DNA from: Cystobasidium ongulense | Taxonomy: Eukaryota > Basidiomycota > Cystobasidiomycetes > Cystobasidiales > Cystobasidiaceae | Direction of reading: 5' to 3' | NCBI GenBank assembly: GCA_022835595.1 | Contig: BQUP01000008.1 | Coordinates: 496,001-560,000 of the forward strand | DNA: 64,000 nucleotides | Part shown: positions 12,436 to 25,325 of the stretch, piece after piece | Layout: each line of letters opens with the position of its first letter | Position numbering within the stretch: the stretch's first letter is position 1 | Translations under genes and position numbers: made by a program | The notes under the pieces: model-generated | What the model was told of the DNA's origin: nothing | Databases searched by the model: none | What the model saw: only the letters and a program-made list of their open reading frames with translations

Positions 12436-13704
12436 ATGTCGACATCAGATCCGACGAAGCTGGCGCGACGGCTGGGCAAAGTGAAGAATATCCTGCTTGT
12501 TCTTTCCGGCAAGGGAGGAGTAGGCAAATCAAGTATATCAGTCCAGCTTGCTCTTTCTCTTCTCAATCAAGGTCAAAGCGGCGGAGGAGAAGCATCGGAC
12601 GGCAACGATAGAAAGCCAGTTAGGATAGGTTTGTTGGATATTGATCTTACGGGCCCTAGTATACCTCGCATGCTGGGACTGGATGGTGCTTCAATACATC
12701 AATCAGACGATGGATGGGTTCCTGTCTATCTGCCTATTCAACATCTCAAAGCTACGCCTACATCTTCAGAGCCACAACTGAGTAATCAGGAAGATGATCA
12801 ACAACCTGAAGCTTCTACTTCTTCTGCTGCCTCGAATGGAACAACGTCGAACAAGACCTCAGCAAACGGCACGTCTCAGAATGCACAAGATGAGCTCAAA
12901 GTAATGAGCATTGGTTTCCTGCTCAAAGACTCGAGACAAGCGGTCGTGTGGCGTGGACCGAAGAAGTCGGCCATGATCAGGCAATTCCTAGCTGATGTCC
13001 GGTGGGGAGAGCTTGACTGGCTCATTATAGACACTCCACCTGGTAAGTCCTACCCATGTCAATCTACATAGGTCTACAAGCTGACTTCCGCTTGTATCAT
13101 AGGCACTTCTGATGAACATATCTCACTGCTTGAGAACTTACTTCCCGCTCTACAATCCAACCCCGATACCACTCTCAACTCCGTACTGGTAACTACACCC
13201 CAAGCTGTCTCACTTTCCGACGTTTCCAAAGAACTCTCCTTTACACGTAGGGTAGGATTGCCTGTATTAGGTCTGGTAGAAAACATGTCAGGCTACGTCT
13301 GTCCACATTGTGGTGATATAACGAATATATTCGGTAAAGGAGGAGGAGAGGAATTCTGTCGTTTAGAAACTGAGAAATACGAGGAAGAAGAACGGAAACG
13401 AGCACAACACCAAGCTCTATCAAATGGCCATACAAATAGTGGAGCTGAAACACCGGTTTCGCAATCTGATGAAAGGACAACTAGCAAATTGACCTTCTTA
13501 GGAAGAGTACCTGTAGATCCTGATTTCGTTAAAGTAGTAGATGGACCAGAAACGGGTAAAGGTCTGCTTGAGAGATATAATAAAACGAAATCTTCAGCTA
13601 TATTGGCGGACATATGTGCGAAGATGGTGGAAGCCGTTAGTGGGAAGGCGCCTAGTATGTCGGCCGATATCGCACAAGCGACTGGATCTATCACATTGGC
13701 CTGA
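12436..13704 (+). CDS. CFD1: Cytosolic Fe-S cluster assembly factor Cfd1/NUBP2
   Basis: A P-loop scaffold ATPase that, with Nbp35, builds [4Fe-4S] clusters for cytosolic and nuclear proteins. It has 402 residues from exons 12436-13042 and 13103-13704. Seen: the deviant Walker A loop GKGGVGK at residues 25-31, a DIDLTGPS segment, IIDTPPG, and [12 protein letters not shown] near residue 269, which carries the paired cysteines that bridge the cluster. The protein lacks the N-terminal four-cysteine ferredoxin-like motif, which separates Cfd1/NUBP2 from Nbp35. An insertion rich in Ser, Thr, Gln and Asn at about residues 110-155 makes it longer than the usual 270-290. The start at 12436 is the first ATG of the frame. 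Confidence 0.93.
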
Positions 13705-13884
13705 TGGTCTGTATACGTTCGGTGTATAAATATATGTTGTTGTGCTAATTATATCTACATGTTTGCTATGCTACACCACTTTCTAGATATTTACTGGCTA
13801 GCCATGAAGTCCAACTGCCTCAGATCTCCTCTAGCAATATCATGCGTGCATTTGGTGCACTATCTTTCGCCATTCACATTGTTA

Positions 13885-15164
13885 TTACCTGCTTAAGGTG
13901 TAGCCCTTCAAAGCGTAGTACTGACTGCCTTCTGGCAAAGTCAACCCCGACTTTCTCGCAGCAGCGAAGTACGCTACTCGCAAAACAGCCATCTCATCAT
14001 CTTTTATGACATTCTCGCCCAAAGTTAAAGTAGGGCATATCTGCAGCTTCGGGAGCCAGCTGATATATCTATCCAAGTATTCTGGTAATGCCCGGCAGAC
14101 TTCTGGGTTCTGGCAAGCTTGCATTTCTAGCACTTGAAGGGAGTGTGGAAGAGCGTCCAAGATGTTGCCGAGTGGTTTACGATGTTGTTCAGGCGAGGGC
14201 GACATGGAGTCAATCTCGCTTATTGAAGATGTCTTCTGATATTGTAAAGACAGCAATTTTAAGGTATGCAACGAGAGTAGCGGGTTACCAGAATTGCACA
14301 GTATCGTTGAAATAACGTCGCTTGTAAAGCTGTCCAATTCGAGGCGTTCCAGCAATTTAAATCTGCAATCTTGCCAAAATCCGGCATCGCGACAAAGTTC
14401 ATGCGGGGTCTCGTAGTGTATTTTCAAGCAATGCAAATGAGGTGAAGTGTTTGATATGAGCTCTTTGAATACTTGATGCGGTAGATTGCCAACGTGCTTC
14501 ATTGATAATGCTCGTAGATTTGGGAGAGACCAGCGTGGCTTTTCTTCCGTCCAAGGCTTTGAATCGACCGCTGCCAAGTTGACCCTGTATATACGGAGGG
14601 ACTTGACATTTTCTGCACACACTCTCAATACTTTATCGACGAATCTAGCTGGCAAGACCGAAAATGAGAGACTCGTAAGGTTGTGTAATGGGAGAGTGGC
14701 GCTTAATGTATCTTCTTCCAAAGTTGATCCGAGCTCGAAATCGAAGAAATATATATGACGAGTGTTCTTAGCTTGTTTCAAGAGACGGTAAATGTTCGGA
14801 CCGTGTGCTCCATCGCCATTGATAACGATGGACCGGACCAGCTCAGCGGTATGTGGCGCATGGGCGAATGTGCTTGTCAGGTAATCAACTTCCCTGCGAT
14901 AGTCTAGGCGTATATCTTGATAGAGTGTACGTCTGGCAAGCTGTAGTTCAACAGGTCAGGTCGAGTGATTAGCCTTGGGAATAGACTAGCAGAACGCAGC
15001 CCGAAGCTCACTCTCGACCATTCCTTGTCGATGCTGCACAAGAGAGCCAGCTCTCGGTAGCTCCAGGCCGAGCCAGTGCAGTGTCTAAGTATCTCGCATA
15101 TAATGTCTTCAGGGAGATTGGCAGATATTGCACCAGACTTGTCAATGCTTTCCGCGCCTGTCAT
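13885..15164 (-). CDS. F-box/LRR-type protein
   Basis: A likely substrate adaptor of an SCF ubiquitin ligase, 402 residues. Exons are 15012-15164 and 13885-14940. Splicing at the GTGAGC donor gives an unbroken F-box: NLPEDIICEILRHC, then CSIDKEWSRLARRTLYQDIRL, which is the usual F-box helix order ending in a W-x-x-L-A pattern. The remainder has repeated Leu-rich segments (LPNLRALSMKH, HLHCLKIHY, LLERLELDSF, LHTLKLLSL, LQVLEMQAC) typical of the divergent leucine-rich repeats in basidiomycete F-box families. The substrate cannot be told. It is convergent with Cfd1. Confidence 0.8.
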
Positions 15165-15441
15165 CGCGCATGCAGGTTGATGATCGGCGAGCTGCTGCTT
15201 GATAGAGATATATGTACAGGATAAGCTACAGGGGAGGTGGACTGCAGTGGTGTTACAGTGTATGAGGTCTCGAATATGCTTGAAGTCTAGCTGCTCATCC
15301 TGCTTGCCGGGGACGGCAATACAGCTTCTTGCGGCTCACCGAGTGCGACGTTGCCGCTGTACGCTTGTTGCACGGGTTGGAGTGCTGCCAACCTGCAGAC
15401 TCATCGTATCGAGTCGGAACAGGCTCATCAAACACATCACC

Positions 15442-16250
15442 ATGCCGGTTTGTTCAGTTTGATCAGCCCATGCGGAACCGGGAGCATCCTCGCTGACTGT
15501 TATCACCCCTCCACATCGCCTACACCTGACGTCGGGTCGTTCACTCAACTCGCGCCATTGCACTGGGACGAAATCCACTACTCGATAAGGCGTATCACTC
15601 GGCTTACAATGACGATGCGCAATATACCGTCGTCGGAAATATGGCTATCCTGCCTGTCAACACTCGCATTCGCGGTCCAGCGCCTACAGCAGGTGAGCAA
15701 AGCGGGACATTGACAAAGACGCATGTGGCTGATGGCGACCTCACCCACAGAGGATCCTTCACAACCCGATATCATAGAAGAAGCAATTACACTCTTCAGA
15801 CCAAACTCTCTCTTCCGCAATTTCGAGATCAAAGGCGGTGCGGATAGGACGTTGATCTATCTGATCCTCTTCATCTCGGACTGCTTGAACCGGATAGGCT
15901 CTCCCAGCGCAAGAGGCTGGAGTACAACAGAAGCAGTCAAGCAGCTCACGACATTAGCATTAGAGAACTTTGCTCTACCTGGAGATGCTGGCTTCCCCCT
16001 CAACTCCATGTTCCAAGCGCCAAAGACACGTGCAGACGCTGATCTCCTCAAACAATACCTAAGCCAGTGCAGACAGGAAATGGCCACCAGAATAGTCGAC
16101 ACTGTATACGGAGCTGATGGCAAGCCAAGTAAATGGTGGATGGCTTTCCAGGTATGCATGCTCTCGTCGGCCCTTCCAGTGGTTGTGCTAATAAACTTGC
16201 TTTGACAGAAACGCCGATTTATGGGCAAGTCCCTATCTGGAAACCTATGA
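15442..16250 (+). CDS. ARC18: Arp2/3 complex subunit 3 (ARPC3/p21)
   Basis: A subunit of the seven-protein complex that nucleates branched actin filaments. It has 183 residues from exons 15442-15447 (6 nt, coding MP), 15590-15692, 15751-16151 and 16209-16250. Recognisable family signatures are MPAYHS at the start, GNMAILPVNTRIRGPAP, ADRTLIYLILFISDCL, AGFPLNSMFQ, KPSKWWMAF and the C-terminal KRRFMGKSLSGN. The total length is that of the family. The 6-nt first coding exon is needed to restore the conserved MPAYHS start. Confidence 0.95.
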
Positions 16251-16577
16251 TTCCATTGATAAGAATTGGAGGTGACCAAGAAGCGATGCGAATGAAGAGA
16301 ATTTGCCTGTAGCTTGTAAAAGAATGCAGTACAGCTGCTTACGATGCAATGAGTAACACGAGAACTACTTATTGGTGAAGCATTTCAATGGCATGGCTAA
16401 CGATATAAGAAGGTGTTGCGCAGGTTCAAAAAGTATGTATGTGTAAAAAATAAAACTATACTACATAGTTGGACAGGAAATGAAACCGGGCACTGCGATT
16501 GACTACTACGAATCCATACCAACCCATGTATAGGCGAGAGAGGTAAGCGAAACTAAATAGAGAAAGTATTATACATA
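16251..16577. other. Convergent intergenic region
   Basis: Lies between the stops of ARPC3 (plus) and the UBL3-like gene (minus). It is A/T-rich, as expected for two 3' UTRs. Nothing else seen. Confidence 0.5.
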
Positions 16578-17751
16578 TCACGATATAACGCAGCCGGAGC
16601 AGCAGCCGCCTTCATGAGTGTCCGTTGCTCCCTTATTACTGGACGTTTTCGTCCGCTTCGGTTTTACTGTATTCACAAAGTCAGGAAGTCAGGTCTGCCT
16701 TAAGCTCGCCTTGTTTGAGCTTGACGACAAGTCTACTCACTTGACTCTGCGCGTTCTGGAGGTCGTATATTTAGGTGCATAACCGTTACTGAATTATCTT
16801 CAACTTGATGTGCTGTTAGATGGCGGATGTAGTGGCAAACCGTCAGCACACCCGACCAATTTGAACCGGTGCTTCCAGGGAAACAAAGACTTGACTCACC
16901 AGAAAGCTTTGAGGATCCTTGCAGGAACTGTCCACGATGTAGTCTGAGAGGCAAGACAGTTCACTTCGGATGCTCTGGACAAGCAAGCAGTAGGATAGGG
17001 CTTACAATCGAAGTTGGGACAATTCCTGAGGTTTCTGCTCCTCCCATTCTGCAATAGGAAGGTGTCAGAGATCATTGTCTACTATTATGTATACGACAAG
17101 CATACCTGTAGGCCAGTCTTTGAATATCCAAGCCAGTACTTCGTTGATCGTAGCGGAGCTCTTGAAATAGAAACGTTTCCGCGAGCCAGAAAGAAGGAGC
17201 TGAGAGAATGACATTACCAGGTATTAGTTTGGCAAGCTCATACCTCGATAGTATCGTGTAGTCTGGCGTCTCACCAATTCTAATGTAACTTGGTCGCCTT
17301 GCTCTTGGCCATCGCGCGGCCGACTACCAAGAGACGCCAATGGGGTGGAAGAGACGTCTTTGTTGACTGACGATGGCTTGCTGGTAGTTACTACAGGGTG
17401 CTGAGATGTGGAAATGCTTTTCACTGCCTCTTCTGATCTGCGAGAGGTGATTGTGGCATTGTCGCCGTTTGTACTGGCTGCGAGACCGCTATCGGCGCCC
17501 CGGACTTGGTCGACGTCTTCGTCGTTCCCAGTGGCCGCGACAGTGTGCATTTGAGGCTGTTCTGAATCGAGGGTGGAACTCAGAGGGTCTGAGTCCTGCG
17601 CTGACGAGGCAGGCGCTGATTTTCCTTCACCCCCGGAAGCTTGATTGTCCACAGCTCCAACGCCTTCACCAGGCGTCGTCGAAAGAGGATTGCCATGCAG
17701 CGCAGCGGCAGGAAGCTCCGCCATCTCCGGCTGCCGGCTTGCTGCAGCCAT
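16578..17751 (-). CDS. UBL3/MUB-like membrane-anchored ubiquitin-fold protein with long N-terminal extension
   Basis: 272 residues from exons 17275-17751, 17106-17199, 17006-17048, 16900-16943, 16741-16812 and 16578-16666; the lengths sum to whole codons. Residues 1-155 are low complexity (Ser, Ala, Glu, Gln). From about 156 a UBL3-type fold starts (VTLELLLLSGSRKRFYF), followed by INEVLAWIFKDWPTEWEEQ, LRLLHRGQFLQGSSKLS and VTVMHLNIRPPE. These line up with the landmarks of animal UBL3 and plant MUB proteins. The chain ends GGCCSGCVIS: a CaaX box (CVIS) behind a Cys pair, as in UBL3, predicting prenylation and possibly palmitoylation. UBL3 lacks the GG tail used for conjugation, as does this protein. 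The extension is unlike the roughly 117-residue animal protein. Confidence 0.85.
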
Positions 17752-18551
17752 TGTACGGCTCGTGGAGAGAAGCTGAAACCACTACAGCAACCAAGCGTTT
17801 GAGGTAGTGTATTGTATGGGTAAGTTGCGAAGATACACCGTGAATAAGGTGCTGGGTGTAGTCAGGTAAGGGTGATCGGACACTTGTGACAGAGTCGAGC
17901 ACAGAGCAGAGGCAAGCACAGTCTTTGCACTATATAGCATAGACTGTACAGGAGCTCAAACATAGCATGGCATCGTCAACCACTCAGGTCGACTCGCAGA
18001 AGCCCCAGCAATGCCGCCACCGAATACGAGCGGACATGCAAGAACAAGGTCTGCAGCTGCACTATCTATTCGCAGCTCAGGTTGGCAAAGCTTGCGCGCT
18101 GAGAACTCAGATTCTCAGTCATACTGCGTGACTATAGTGCCTCAGGCTGTATCCTACTCCGTTGGCGCGCGATTTCACTCGTTCGATCATCTCGTTTGCA
18201 CACTGGAACCTCCCAAGCGCCTCACTCGCTTTCCAGAATTGTCGATGTACGCACGGTAGGCTATCCACTGACTATCCGTACATGTAGACTTGCCATGTCT
18301 TGTCGTGTATAGCGGAAATGCGAGCAGCCTTTTCCTTACCTTGCCGATAGATGATCGTCGATTGCCTTTGTAATCTACTGTAATCAGTCTTGCCGGAATA
18401 GAAGCTGACAATGCCAGCTTGCGCGCTTGCTTCTTCCTCAAAACCAATTGAGTCTACCAATCGCTCTTCTCTAGCTTCCAGTCGTTGCTACTATCTGCAT
18501 CCACTACTGTTCCCTGTTCAATAGCCGGACCCAAACCCATCTGCACACAAA
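17752..18551. other. Divergent intergenic region between the UBL3-like gene and OYE copy 1
   Basis: 800 bases with promoters for both genes. From about 18290 onward the sequence resembles 20895-21150, so the right part belongs to the tandem duplication. No open frame here looks coding. Confidence 0.5.
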
Positions 18552-20192
<1,641 letters not shown>

Positions 20193-20429
20193 GTAGCACT
20201 ATTGCAAGAGGGATCTGCAAACAATGGCATGAAAAGCTATTGATGCCTGATATAGAAAAGTTATAGATGCCGGTTATCGTAAGAAAGTCCAATAGATTAG
20301 CGCAAATCATAGACATGGGTGAATTCGTTAATAATCACTGTGCTTCCGACCCGTTACAAGCTTCTCTGCCTGTCCTACATTTTGCCAACTATTCCTGCAA
20401 TAATTACCCATACACAAGCCCACCCTATA

Positions 20430-20815
20430 AGACCTTTAAATTACCTGACCATGATCGCTATTTCCACTTGAAGCGGGCGTATACGCTAAAGCTTTCACTC
20501 CCACCTCTTCAGCATTGCTCCTCCTCCTACTCCTCCTCCTACTACTGTTAGTACCCCTATTACCAATACTTCCTTCTTGTGCAGCTTGCACAATCGCACT
20601 TTTCAAGCTAGGATGTAACAATGCGAAAACTCGATCTTCAGGCCGAAGCATTGTCCTATCCACGCTACATAGAGCTTATTGTCATTTCGTCAACATGCAG
20701 ATCCTCCTCCCTAACACCACTTTGACTTTTGCGGGTCACTAGATCATCTGCTAGACTAGCAAGCTTGATGTGAGAGGAGTCGACATCAATCATTCCTCGA
20801 GCATGTTCCTCCGAA
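20430..20815 (-). pseudogene. Truncated copy of the 3' end of the Tcp11-like gene
   Basis: The minus strand matches the last ~110-130 codons of the gene at 22995-24845: SEEH..., DSSHIKLASLADDLV, RPEDRVFALLHPSLKSAIVQAAQEGS. The frame is not kept, and a TCC/TCT trinucleotide run (near 20515-20545) has expanded inside it. It has no promoter or 5' part, because the duplication that copied the oxidoreductase gene took only the overlapping end of its neighbour. It is a by-product of that duplication and not a processed copy. Confidence 0.85.
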
Positions 20816-20894
20816 AAAGCTGGCTGTTTCAGGCTCGTACACGTGCGCAGAGTGCGCTTTGCACCGACTCGGGCGGGGACAGGTGAGACAGTCT

Positions 20895-23340
20895 TGCTGT
20901 CACTTATCGGGTGCACGGAAATGCAAGCAGTGTTTCCTTACCTCCTGATGGAGACGTGATAGCATCATCGATTGCATTGGTGATCTATTGAGACCTCTCA
21001 ATGTCGGAAAACTGTGGACTTGCTTGATCCTCAACCTTTACCTGACTCTGATCTGACGTTCGTTCTTCTGTCTACTTCCTTTCATCCGACCTACACCTAC
21101 AGTGCTCTTTCTTCCTTCAACCCAAACCAGGTTCCACTCCCGCAACAAAAATGGCAGACAACGAGAGAGAGGAGAAACCTGATACGACAAACCTCGCCTT
21201 CCATTCAGGCTTGCACTGCACATCTCATGCTCCCGTCCAGGATCCTCCTGTCAGTCTCATCGGATATCAGCGGTGTTTTACTTTTATCGCTGACTTGTTC
21301 TCCGCACGGTGGGGAAATCCAATCAGATTGGCACCTATGTAGCCCCACACAAAGACTACCCCAACACACCGCAGCCCATGCTCTTCAAGCCATTCACATT
21401 GCCCAATGGGGTCAAGCTTAAAAATCGCGTCATCGTCTCTCCGATGTGCCAGTACTCCGCCGAGAGTGGAACTGGAATGCCGAGTGATTACCACCTGACT
21501 CACTTGGGAGCTTTTGCAATGCGGGGACCCTGCATTGTCATGACTGAAGCTACATCCGTATTGCACAACGGAATGATCTCTCCTGAGGATTTGGGTATCT
21601 GGGATGATAAGCACATCAGACCTTTTAGACGGATTACCGACTTCATCCACTCTTGTGGCGCACTGGCAGGAATACAGCTTGCCCATGCAGGTAGAAAGGC
21701 CAGTGAGTACCATAGAAAGATGCCAGGGAAGAACCCGTCCTGAAGATCAACTAACTTATGGTATTTGCCAATAGGTACCTACGCGCCATGGGAACAAGGC
21801 TCCAACGGTGCCAAAGTACCCGAAAGCGAGTTTGGCTGGAACAATGTCTGGGCCCCTTCAGCCCAGGCATTTGCCGATGGCTATGCCCATCCACTTGAAA
21901 TGACACTTGATGACATTGCCGAGTTCAAGAAAGCTTTCGTAGCCGGTGCTAAGCGAGCCCTAGCAGCTGGTTTCGACGTTCTAGAAGCTCATTTTGCCCA
22001 TGGCTACTTAGTCAATTCCTTTCTCTCACCGAAATCGAATCAAAGAAAAGATCAATACGGCGGATCACTAGAGAACCGTTTTAGATTAGCAATAGAAATA
22101 GTCAAATCAGTGAAAGAACTGCTACCTAAGGATGTTTCCCTCTTCGTCAGAATCAGTGCAACTGAATGGGATCCAGCAGGTGAAAAGGATGAAAATGGAG
22201 AATGGCAATCTTGGGATATTGAGCAAAGTATCTTACTCGCTAAGGAATTGAAGAAACTTGGGGTAGACCTGCTTGATGTCTCAAGTGGAGGTAATTTCTC
22301 CGGTCAAAAGATCACAGTCGGTCCTGGATATCAAGTCCCCTTTGCCGAAGCTATCAAGAGAGCTGTCCCAGACTTACCTATCAGTTCTGTCGGACTGATC
22401 ACCGATGGTAAACAAGGTATGCATTGACTGGCTCTTAACGATGTTCCGCCAGTGCAACTAATCTCATTGTGCTGTTACCTAGCCAATGACATTCTGGAGG
22501 CCGGTAAGGCAGATGTTGTGATGCTTGCTCGAGAACTACTTCGAAATGCAGACTTTGTATTCGATTCTGCAATGGGTATGTCTAACCCGACGTGCTTTTA
22601 TGCTAAAGAAAGATCTAGCGCTAATGTCCATTATGTACTTACAGAACTACACTCTGTCGTCGAAGTTCCACCTCAGTATGCCCGTGCATACACCAGAATG
22701 TAGGTTGATAATCTTGTTCCAGCCACGAAGTTTTGCTGTGATACTAATTTTACTATCATACGGTACACAGGAAGGCTGCACCACATTAGAAGCAGTTTGA
22801 AAAGAGGGAACTGTGTGTTCTCGTAGAGAGGGCTCCACAGCGCCCGTAGCATCAATGTTCAGTAGACCATATCATCCATTATGTAAAGGCGAGTCTGCAA
22901 ACGCCATGGTGTGTTCTCCAATATGTGCATTACTTGCAAGGAATTTGAGAGTTCTTCTCTGAGAAATCTTCTCTATGCTACATCCTGCTTACAATCATGC
23001 AATGTTCCAACATTCACACGCCCAGTCTATAATACCTCTCAATTGCTTGATTGTGACCGCTATCTCTCTAGAAAGAGGGCATACGCTAAAACCTTGAACT
23101 TCCATCTCTTCAGTACTAATAACACTCCCTTCTTGTACAGCCTGCACAATCGCACTTTTCAATCTAGAGTGTAATAATGCGAAAACTCGATCTTCAAGAC
23201 GGAGCATCCTATCCACGCTAGAACGTATTTTCTCTTCATCGATAAGCATATCCTCATCTTTAACATCATTTTTACCATTGCGGAATATGTTTACTATCTC
23301 ATCTGCTAGATTAGCAAGCTTGATATGGGAGGAATCAGAA
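20895..23340 (+). repeat. Tandem duplication, unit 2
   Basis: The partner of unit 1. It contains OYE copy 2 and the genuine 3' end of the Tcp11-like gene. Because the full neighbour gene continues beyond this unit, unit 2 keeps the original junction and the break made by the duplication lies near 20815-20895. Confidence 0.75.
21151..22789 (+). CDS. Old Yellow Enzyme family NADPH:flavin oxidoreductase, copy 2
   Basis: 427 residues, the same length as copy 1. Exons are 21151-21249, 21327-21702, 21775-22416, 22483-22575, 22645-22699 and 22771-22789; every exon length equals that of copy 1, while the introns have diverged. All catalytic and FMN marks are present: [64 protein letters not shown]. 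Both copies are open and correctly spliced, so both are probably active. Retention of two intact genes suggests dosage benefit or split substrate use, which the sequence alone cannot decide. It is convergent with the Tcp11-like gene. Confidence 0.94.
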
Positions 23341-24845
23341 TTATGTTCTTCTGATGATGTCGTCTTGCCTGTATCATCCTGTATTTCGGAGTTGAGTAAT
23401 GTCCATACTCTTTGTGACCAGGTTGGAGTGATATCATTTGTCGACACAGACGAAGACGGCATGCCATTCATGAACGATTCGTTATAGGATGGAGGAATAA
23501 GCGTACTCAATGTTGCCAAGATCGTCAACGCTTGTATCCTGTTCTGAGTGAGAAATAGATGTTTGGCCGCGAAATGAAAGATAGGTGGAAGGACGTTCAA
23601 TGGAGTCGTGATATTTCCGTCGACGCTCACTCTGCCGCCAGACGTCGAGTCTTCAAGTTGCACTGTCACAGGCTGTGGCTGGAATAGTGCTTCTATCAAG
23701 GAGTGTGCAATCGAGTTCCTCGACAGAATTGGATCAATGATATCCGTCCTTTCAGCATTCGCAATCCAGGTTTTCGTGTTGTATAAAGGCTCCCCATAAA
23801 GTTTCATAACAATCTTTCGCTCTCTCTCCATACTTTCTTTCCGAATGGATTTCTTCAACTCCTCTTCGTTCGTAGTAGCTACCGTAATTCCCAATTTGAA
23901 GAGATGTAAATCACGTTGCATTCCTTCAACTAAATCAAGTACTTGTGCTTTCGTACAATTGATGGCATCGTCCAATTTTGTACGCTCCGCTTTGAGAGAT
24001 AGGAATTCTCGACATGTGGCTATTGAGTTTTTGATTGCCTTGACTTGATCATCGCGAATTGGAGCACAGAGACGTGCTAATACATCAACCAAACCCTCTA
24101 GGAGATCAAGCACTGTTCTGATCGTTTCCGAGTTGGGGCTCTTGTCCATGTCATCTTGCGGCACTGAGCGAAATAGAAGGTCGATCCGGTCGCGAAGCGC
24201 CTGCCCTCTTGGTGGGGGAGGCATGAAACTTTCTATTGATCTTCTTATTTGTTTGACGTCAAAATGAGTTCCATGATTGCTGGATGAGACTCCCCCCTTT
24301 GAATTTGTAGAACGTGAATGTGAATCTGAAGTGATGCCCTGCGATAGAAGCTGGGCTATCGATAATTTCCGCCCTGATGATGAATACTGATTGATACTAT
24401 TAAAGAGATCATACAACAGCTGAATCTTTATGACTTCTTGCTCTATCGATGCCGGACCATCGAGACCATCCAATTTGGAACGCTTGGATTCATTGATCAA
24501 GTTGGCGGCATCTATACTTGCTGGTCTTTTGGGTTTCGCTTTGAGTGGCACATCTATACCGTTGCTGGCAGTCATGAGCTTTGCGAATGCTCGTATGTCT
24601 GCGTATGCATCTATAACAGCAGTGGAAATCGTCGAAGATGTCTCATCTGGCAGACTGGTCAAGAGGTCTTCGAGGAGATAGCGCAGTTCTAGAGCACCGC
24701 GAGTACCATGCTCGAACTTCCTCAACAGCTTGACTGCGACGTGTTTGCAGTGGTCGGAGACTGCTTGCTTGTTATTGTCGACATTGCCCGCCTTTATGCT
24801 GTTTGCCTTTGTAAGCTGTTGAAGCTGGCTCGTGAAAATGTCCAT
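22995..24845 (-). CDS. Tcp11/Sok1-like protein (tentative), intronless
   Basis: One uninterrupted frame of 616 codons. It is mostly helical in appearance, with a basic, Ser-rich middle (about residues 110-210). The region VLARLCAPIRDDQVKAIKNS, the following DAINCTKAQVLDLVEGMQ-type helix and a C-terminal FHFAAKHLFLTQNRIQAL stretch resemble what I remember of the Tcp11 domain, found in yeast Sok1, which acts in cAMP-kinase signalling. This rests on pattern memory, so an unrelated helical protein remains possible. Unlike nearly all neighbours it has no intron. Its 3' end was copied in the upstream tandem duplication. Confidence 0.5.
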   Translation of the reverse strand: MDIFTSQLQQLTKANSIKAGNVDNNKQAVSDHCKHVAVKLLRKFEHGTRGALELRYLLEDLLTSLPDETSSTISTAVIDAYADIRAFAKLMTASNGIDVPLKAKPKRPASIDAANLINESKRSKLDGLDGPASIEQEVIKIQLLYDLFNSINQYSSSGRKLSIAQLLSQGITSDSHSRSTNSKGGVSSSNHGTHFDVKQIRRSIESFMPPPPRGQALRDRIDLLFRSVPQDDMDKSPNSETIRTVLDLLEGLVDVLARLCAPIRDDQVKAIKNSIATCREFLSLKAERTKLDDAINCTKAQVLDLVEGMQRDLHLFKLGITVATTNEEELKKSIRKESMERERKIVMKLYGEPLYNTKTWIANAERTDIIDPILSRNSIAHSLIEALFQPQPVTVQLEDSTSGGRVSVDGNITTPLNVLPPIFHFAAKHLFLTQNRIQALTILATLSTLIPPSYNESFMNGMPSSSVSTNDITPTWSQRVWTLLNSEIQDDTGKTTSSEEHNSDSSHIKLANLADEIVNIFRNGKNDVKDEDMLIDEEKIRSSVDRMLRLEDRVFALLHSRLKSAIVQAVQEGSVISTEEMEVQGFSVCPLSREIAVTIKQLRGIIDWACECWNIA

Positions 24846-25325
24846 AGGTGATTCATCTGGCCCCGCTTGGGTGGGCGATCTAGATCATCGAAGCAGGTAC
24901 GTAGCGGGCAGGATGGCCGTTGTCGCCTTTCCTAGGTGTGATTGACCTCTATCGAAGCCTGAAGCGGATTCATCGTCTAGTGATCGACCACACGATGCGA
25001 CATGCAGGACCGGACGGGGTGCTCAGCTTGCAAGGCTGACTGGCGACAAAGCAAGCAAGCCTGTGGTATGGGCCACCAAGCAGGTCGGACAATGCACACT
25101 TCCACCGCCAACTTCCATGTCCAATCCAACATGGCACTTCATCCAGCCGCAGTCATGCATGCATGCCGAAGTTTATCACGGCGCCCTCGATCATCGCACC
25201 GCTGGATGACGCAACAATCCACAAAAAAGAGGAAGACTTCTGGTCAAGCGACGTCGACGTGCTGCACCGTGCTGTCCGACTCGACTTGTGCTTGTGCCCC
25301 AACTGCCATTTCACCATCCAACACC
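24846..25325. other. Divergent promoter region
   Basis: 480 bases between the starts of the Tcp11-like and DUF3292 genes. The frame of the latter extends upstream to 25002, so its start could be earlier. I chose 25326 because the upstream part reads as low-quality, Cys- and Arg-rich sequence. Confidence 0.4.
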
